From contig JAQCIA010000055.1 of assembly GCA_027620105.1 (NCBI GenBank), positions 1 through 9,547 on the forward strand: a stretch of DNA of 9,547 nucleotides, read 5' to 3'. The stretch comes from Verrucomicrobiota bacterium (GTDB lineage: Bacteria; Verrucomicrobiota; Kiritimatiellia; UBA8416; JAIOPI01). The notes beneath the pieces are model-generated. The model did not search any database and had not been told where the DNA came from. It worked only from the letters and a program-made list of their open reading frames with translations. The translations under genes were made by a program, and so were the position numbers. Below, piece by piece: positions 7,443 to 9,547 of the stretch (positions are counted from its first letter, which is position 1; each line of letters starts with the position of its first letter).

Positions 7443-8790
7443 GGCGAGCCTCCGCGGTCACGCTGAACGGCACGGTTGCATCCGGCAAGGGATCTTCCCG
7501 CTGAATCGTAGAGCCATAGCCCTGCGCCTCCAGTGCTTTGGCCAGCGGGGCGGCACTCTCCCATGCACGCCCGCGCCCATGGACAACCACCTTCTCCGGC
7601 TTAACCGTGAGGACTTCGATAATGAGATTCTCCAGCGCCGCCTGCTCCATGACCGTGTGCACCACACGCGACACAATAGGATCCATGTATTGCTGATAGG
7701 GCGCTGCCGCTAGGCCCTGCGCCGCCACTTCCCGACGTGCGATGAGCACGGCTTGTTCACCCTTCGCCGCGCCGAAGACCGGACCCGCCGCCGCCACCGC
7801 CGCCGTGCGAAACGCTGCGTCAAACGCCACGCCACGCCCGCGCACACTAGCCGACACCGCTAAATTCATCCCGCACAACACCACGCCCCCCGCCAGTGCA
7901 ACGGCGATTGCCCGTCGCATGCCGCGCGCGCGCGCCTGTCTCACCGCCGGGTGCTCCAGCCGTCCCATCCGCAGATTGCATCGCCGTGCGCCATCCGTCA
8001 CCAGGCGCGTCGCCAGTGCGCGCGCCAGAAAGTTGGCGGGATCGCGATGGTACGCCACCGTACATGCCCACTCCTGGCCAATCGTGTCGAGCAGCGACGC
8101 GCACGCGGACTTGTCCTCCGCACCCGGACCCGCCCACCACCAGGCAATACTGCGCACGCCCTCACCACCCGCCGCGCGCACAAGCCGCCGTACCTGCGCC
8201 GCATCATCCAGCCGCACGGCATGCGCGCTGCGATACTCACCAGCCGCCCCAATCACCAGGGTGGCACGATCCGTGCCGCGATACGCCACCACCCGCACCG
8301 CACCTTCGCCGGCCGCCTCCCCCGGCATCTCGGTGATGCTCTGCGTCCACAGTGCCAGGCCCTCGTGATCGCACACCGCCGGATCCAGACCGGCTGCTGC
8401 GCAACGCGCCAGCGTGCGTTCCAAATCCACGAAACGCGCCGCCACCCCCAACGCCCGCGTCCGCCCTTCTGCCGTGCGCCGCAAGATCGGAAATTCGTAC
8501 GCGCATTGCTCGATCGCGAAGGGCAGCTGAATGTCGAGAACCGTGGGCAGCACCTTGAGTGCCTTCGAGCGCGAACCAAACGCAACCTCCAGCCATTGCG
8601 TGATGCTCTCGCGCGGCTCCATGGCCACGGCAACCGCCCCCGTGCCCAGCGCGTCCTGCGCGAACGTCACCGGTGTGAGTGTCACCCCTTTGCGACCACG
8701 CTCCGCGCGCACCACCACCCGCCGCGGTCCCTGAAAATCCACGCCGTACCCAACCCGGCACCAGGCCTCGCGTATGGCATCCCGGCTCAC
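7435..8790 (-). CDS. GspL-like (PilM-PilN fused) secretion/pilus assembly platform protein
   Basis: A 451-aa protein with GspL architecture. An actin-like cytoplasmic region covers about 12-275: VGYGVDFQGPRRVVVRAERG at 13-32 aligns with the PilM/GspL opening strand pair, VLPTVLDIQLPFAIEQ at 80-95 resembles their LP...LPF segment, and VRVVAYRGTDRATLVIG at 165-181 sits where PilM has its second phosphate loop. Both nucleotide loops lack the DxGxxxxK/DIG residues, as expected of non-hydrolysing GspL. CNLRMGRLEH at 271-280 resembles the 'NLLQGE' segment before the membrane helix (about 293-313). A periplasmic part follows, ending in a small alpha/beta domain at 387-450. In type II secretion GspL links the motor ATPase GspE to GspM. 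The GTG start at 8790 follows the upstream stop by 2 nt with a weak Shine-Dalgarno. Identification is by fold-level pattern, not strong similarity. Confidence 0.62.
   Translation of the reverse strand: MSRDAIREAWCRVGYGVDFQGPRRVVVRAERGRKGVTLTPVTFAQDALGTGAVAVAMEPRESITQWLEVAFGSRSKALKVLPTVLDIQLPFAIEQCAYEFPILRRTAEGRTRALGVAARFVDLERTLARCAAAGLDPAVCDHEGLALWTQSITEMPGEAAGEGAVRVVAYRGTDRATLVIGAAGEYRSAHAVRLDDAAQVRRLVRAAGGEGVRSIAWWWAGPGAEDKSACASLLDTIGQEWACTVAYHRDPANFLARALATRLVTDGARRCNLRMGRLEHPAVRQARARGMRRAIAVALAGGVVLCGMNLAVSASVRGRGVAFDAAFRTAAVAAAGPVFGAAKGEQAVLIARREVAAQGLAAAPYQQYMDPIVSRVVHTVMEQAALENLIIEVLTVKPEKVVVHGRGRAWESAAPLAKALEAQGYGSTIQREDPLPDATVPFSVTAEARHE
7449..7453 (-). promoter_or_regulatory. Strong Shine-Dalgarno for the gspM-like gene inside the gspL-like gene
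   Basis: GGAGG on the minus strand lies 6 nt before the ATG at 7442, within the last codons of the upstream gene. It fixes the start and indicates efficient, coupled translation of the pair. It is the clearest ribosome-binding site in this cluster. Confidence 0.7.
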
Positions 8791-8792
8791 GT

Positions 8793-9125
8793 TTACCGCC
8801 CTGTCCCGCCGGGCGTCGCCACGCCCTTAACGCTGGCATTCTCGTCAGACTCGCCGTGTTGATCCGTCGCATCCTCATCGCGCGCCAGGCGCGCCGCCGA
8901 AATCGCCACCATGGCCTGTCGCACCGCCAACACCCCCACCCCGACCAGAATATAGACAGCCCCGACCAAGCGCAGCGTCGGTATCCCATGCGCCCCGCCC
9001 CAGATGATGGCGCCCGCTCCGATCAGCAGCATCACCGCCCCCGCCACGCCAAGGGTTGTCCGTACTTTTCGGGTGGTCTTTCCCCGAATCCGCTGGTGAC
9101 GTTTGCGCTTCTGCCTGGAGGCCAT
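8793..9125 (-). CDS. Small basic two-helix membrane protein of unknown function
   Basis: A 110-aa protein I do not recognise. Residues 1-22 are very basic (MASRQKRKRHQRIRGKTTRK), then two hydrophobic helices at about 24-43 and 51-69 are joined by a short GGAHGIPT turn; the tail from about 82 is acidic and polar (RDEDATDQHGESDEN). By the positive-inside rule the N-terminus, and after two crossings the C-terminus, should be cytoplasmic. Its stop lies 2 nt before the GspL-like start, so it is probably the first gene of the same transcript and could be an accessory membrane factor of that machine; this is inferred from position only. No Shine-Dalgarno precedes the ATG, and a TATAAG hexamer sits 5 nt upstream. 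Hydrophobic segments plus tight linkage make it a credible gene. Confidence 0.6.
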   Translation of the reverse strand: MASRQKRKRHQRIRGKTTRKVRTTLGVAGAVMLLIGAGAIIWGGAHGIPTLRLVGAVYILVGVGVLAVRQAMVAISAARLARDEDATDQHGESDENASVKGVATPGGTGR

Positions 9126-9130
9126 CCCCG

Positions 9131-9159
9131 CTTATAGCGCAACCGCCCCCCGCAGGGAA
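9131..9159 (-). promoter_or_regulatory. Possible promoter of the gspL/gspM-like cluster, leaderless geometry
   Basis: On the minus strand TATAAG (9131-9136, five of six -10 positions) ends 5 nt before the ATG at 9125. At 17-bp spacing the -35 position reads TTCCCT (9154-9159), a weak match. Transcription would begin at about the start codon, which fits the lack of a Shine-Dalgarno. Confidence 0.38.
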
Positions 9160-9271
9160 GCAACGAAGAAGGCGGCATGCTGGCAATCAAACACTCGCGC
9201 GAACGCGGATCGCAGCCACCCGACCCGTTGCTCCCGTGAACGGCATTTCTGACGAGCACGCGCCTTCGCGC

Positions 9272-9300
9272 TTGGCAGTCGGTTGACCCGCCGGTACAGT
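9272..9300 (+). promoter_or_regulatory. Promoter of the right-edge exported protein gene, leaderless geometry
   Basis: TTGGCA (9272-9277, five of six -35 positions) and TACAGT (9295-9300, four of six -10 positions) are exactly 17 bp apart, and the -10 ends 5 nt before the ATG at 9306. No Shine-Dalgarno is present. It is the best promoter match in the window and lies back to back with the minus-strand promoter near 9131-9159. Confidence 0.48.
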
Positions 9301-9305
9301 TCCGT

Positions 9306-9547
9306 ATGCGTTTCCACTCTCAGCCAGCCGCCGCCCTGCTGATGCTCTGCCTCACGGTCTGCGCCCTTGGCAACGAGCCGAAGCTTGTCGAATCCACATC
9401 CTCACGCTTTGACTTCGCCCACCACCTGCTGCAGACCGCCGACGAGTCCTATACGCAAGGTGATCCGGCCATGGCCACCGTTTTGTACGGCGAGGCACTA
9501 AAAGAATATGAGGGCCTGATTCGGGCATATCCGGCCTGGGATGCGGC
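9306..9547 (+). CDS. Exported TPR-like protein, N-terminal part (cut by right edge)
   Basis: An open frame of 80 codons runs from ATG 9306 off the right edge. The N-terminus MRFHSQPAAALLMLCLTVCALG is a likely signal peptide (hydrophobic core about 8-21, cleavage near residue 22). Cys19 is preceded by Val, so a lipobox is unlikely. Residues about 35-78 form an amphipathic helical pair, with FAHHLLQTADESYTQGD and then ATVLYGEALKEYEGLIRAYPAW. The small-residue/aromatic pattern and the closing YP.W are typical of tetratricopeptide-like repeats in periplasmic or envelope proteins. Function is unknown; such proteins often act as scaffolds. It is divergent from the membrane-protein cluster with 180 bp between the start codons, and no other gene is visible in that gap. 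The ATG is supported by the signal peptide beginning directly and by promoter spacing. Confidence 0.65.
   Translation, partial: MRFHSQPAAALLMLCLTVCALGNEPKLVESTSSRFDFAHHLLQTADESYTQGDPAMATVLYGEALKEYEGLIRAYPAWDA

Noticed and set aside
7951..8862. Plus-strand 303-codon open frame
   Set aside because: It is antisense to the GspL-like gene; the translation is dominated by Arg, His and Pro without hydrophobic or domain structure.
1..9547. CRISPR array, insertion sequence, prophage or defence system
   Set aside because: No spaced direct repeats, terminal inverted repeats, transposase, integrase or nuclease motifs were seen; the genes are mostly transport, repair and envelope functions.

Overview
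The window comes from a GC-rich, Gram-negative (diderm) bacterium. An outer-membrane porin with a C-terminal Phe, a periplasmic phosphate-binding protein and a GspL/GspM-type inner-membrane pair all point that way. The lineage cannot be fixed from this sequence. The mix (Porin_5-like barrel next to pst genes, long gamma-type PstC, secreted TPR-like protein, apparent leaderless starts) would fit a Verrucomicrobiota/Kiritimatiellota-like organism, but that is a low-confidence guess. No insertion sequence, CRISPR array or phage gene was seen.

Left part (1-4749, minus strand): a phosphate-uptake operon read right to left. A putative outer-membrane porin comes first, then pstS, pstC with a large periplasmic WD40-like insert, and the first 52 codons of a long-form pstA that runs off the left edge. 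Gaps are 41 nt and 1 nt, and pstC/pstA overlap by 4 nt, so the genes are probably co-transcribed. Upstream of the porin, two CTAAC blocks 11 bp apart resemble a Pho box, consistent with phosphate-starvation control. The layout suggests a route for phosphate from the outer membrane through PstS to the inner-membrane permease; pstB and phoU would be expected beyond the left edge.

Middle (about 4821-6879, plus strand): a tRNA-Asn(GTT) gene with encoded CCA, a perfect 8-bp hairpin just after it, a gap of about 270 bp, and recN, a DNA double-strand-break repair ATPase of the SMC class with all its ATPase motifs.

Right part (6948-9125, minus strand, convergent with recN): a three-gene cluster of a small basic two-helix membrane protein, a GspL-like protein (degenerate actin-like cytoplasmic domain, one membrane helix, periplasmic domain) and a GspM/PilO-like protein. 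This looks like the assembly platform of a type II secretion or type IV pilus-like machine, without its other components in view. A divergent gene at 9306 begins an exported TPR-like protein cut by the right edge.

A recurring feature is that recN, the small membrane gene and the right-edge gene lack a Shine-Dalgarno sequence and have a -10-like hexamer only 5-7 nt before the ATG, suggesting leaderless transcripts. The porin, pstS and gspM-like genes have ordinary Shine-Dalgarno sites.
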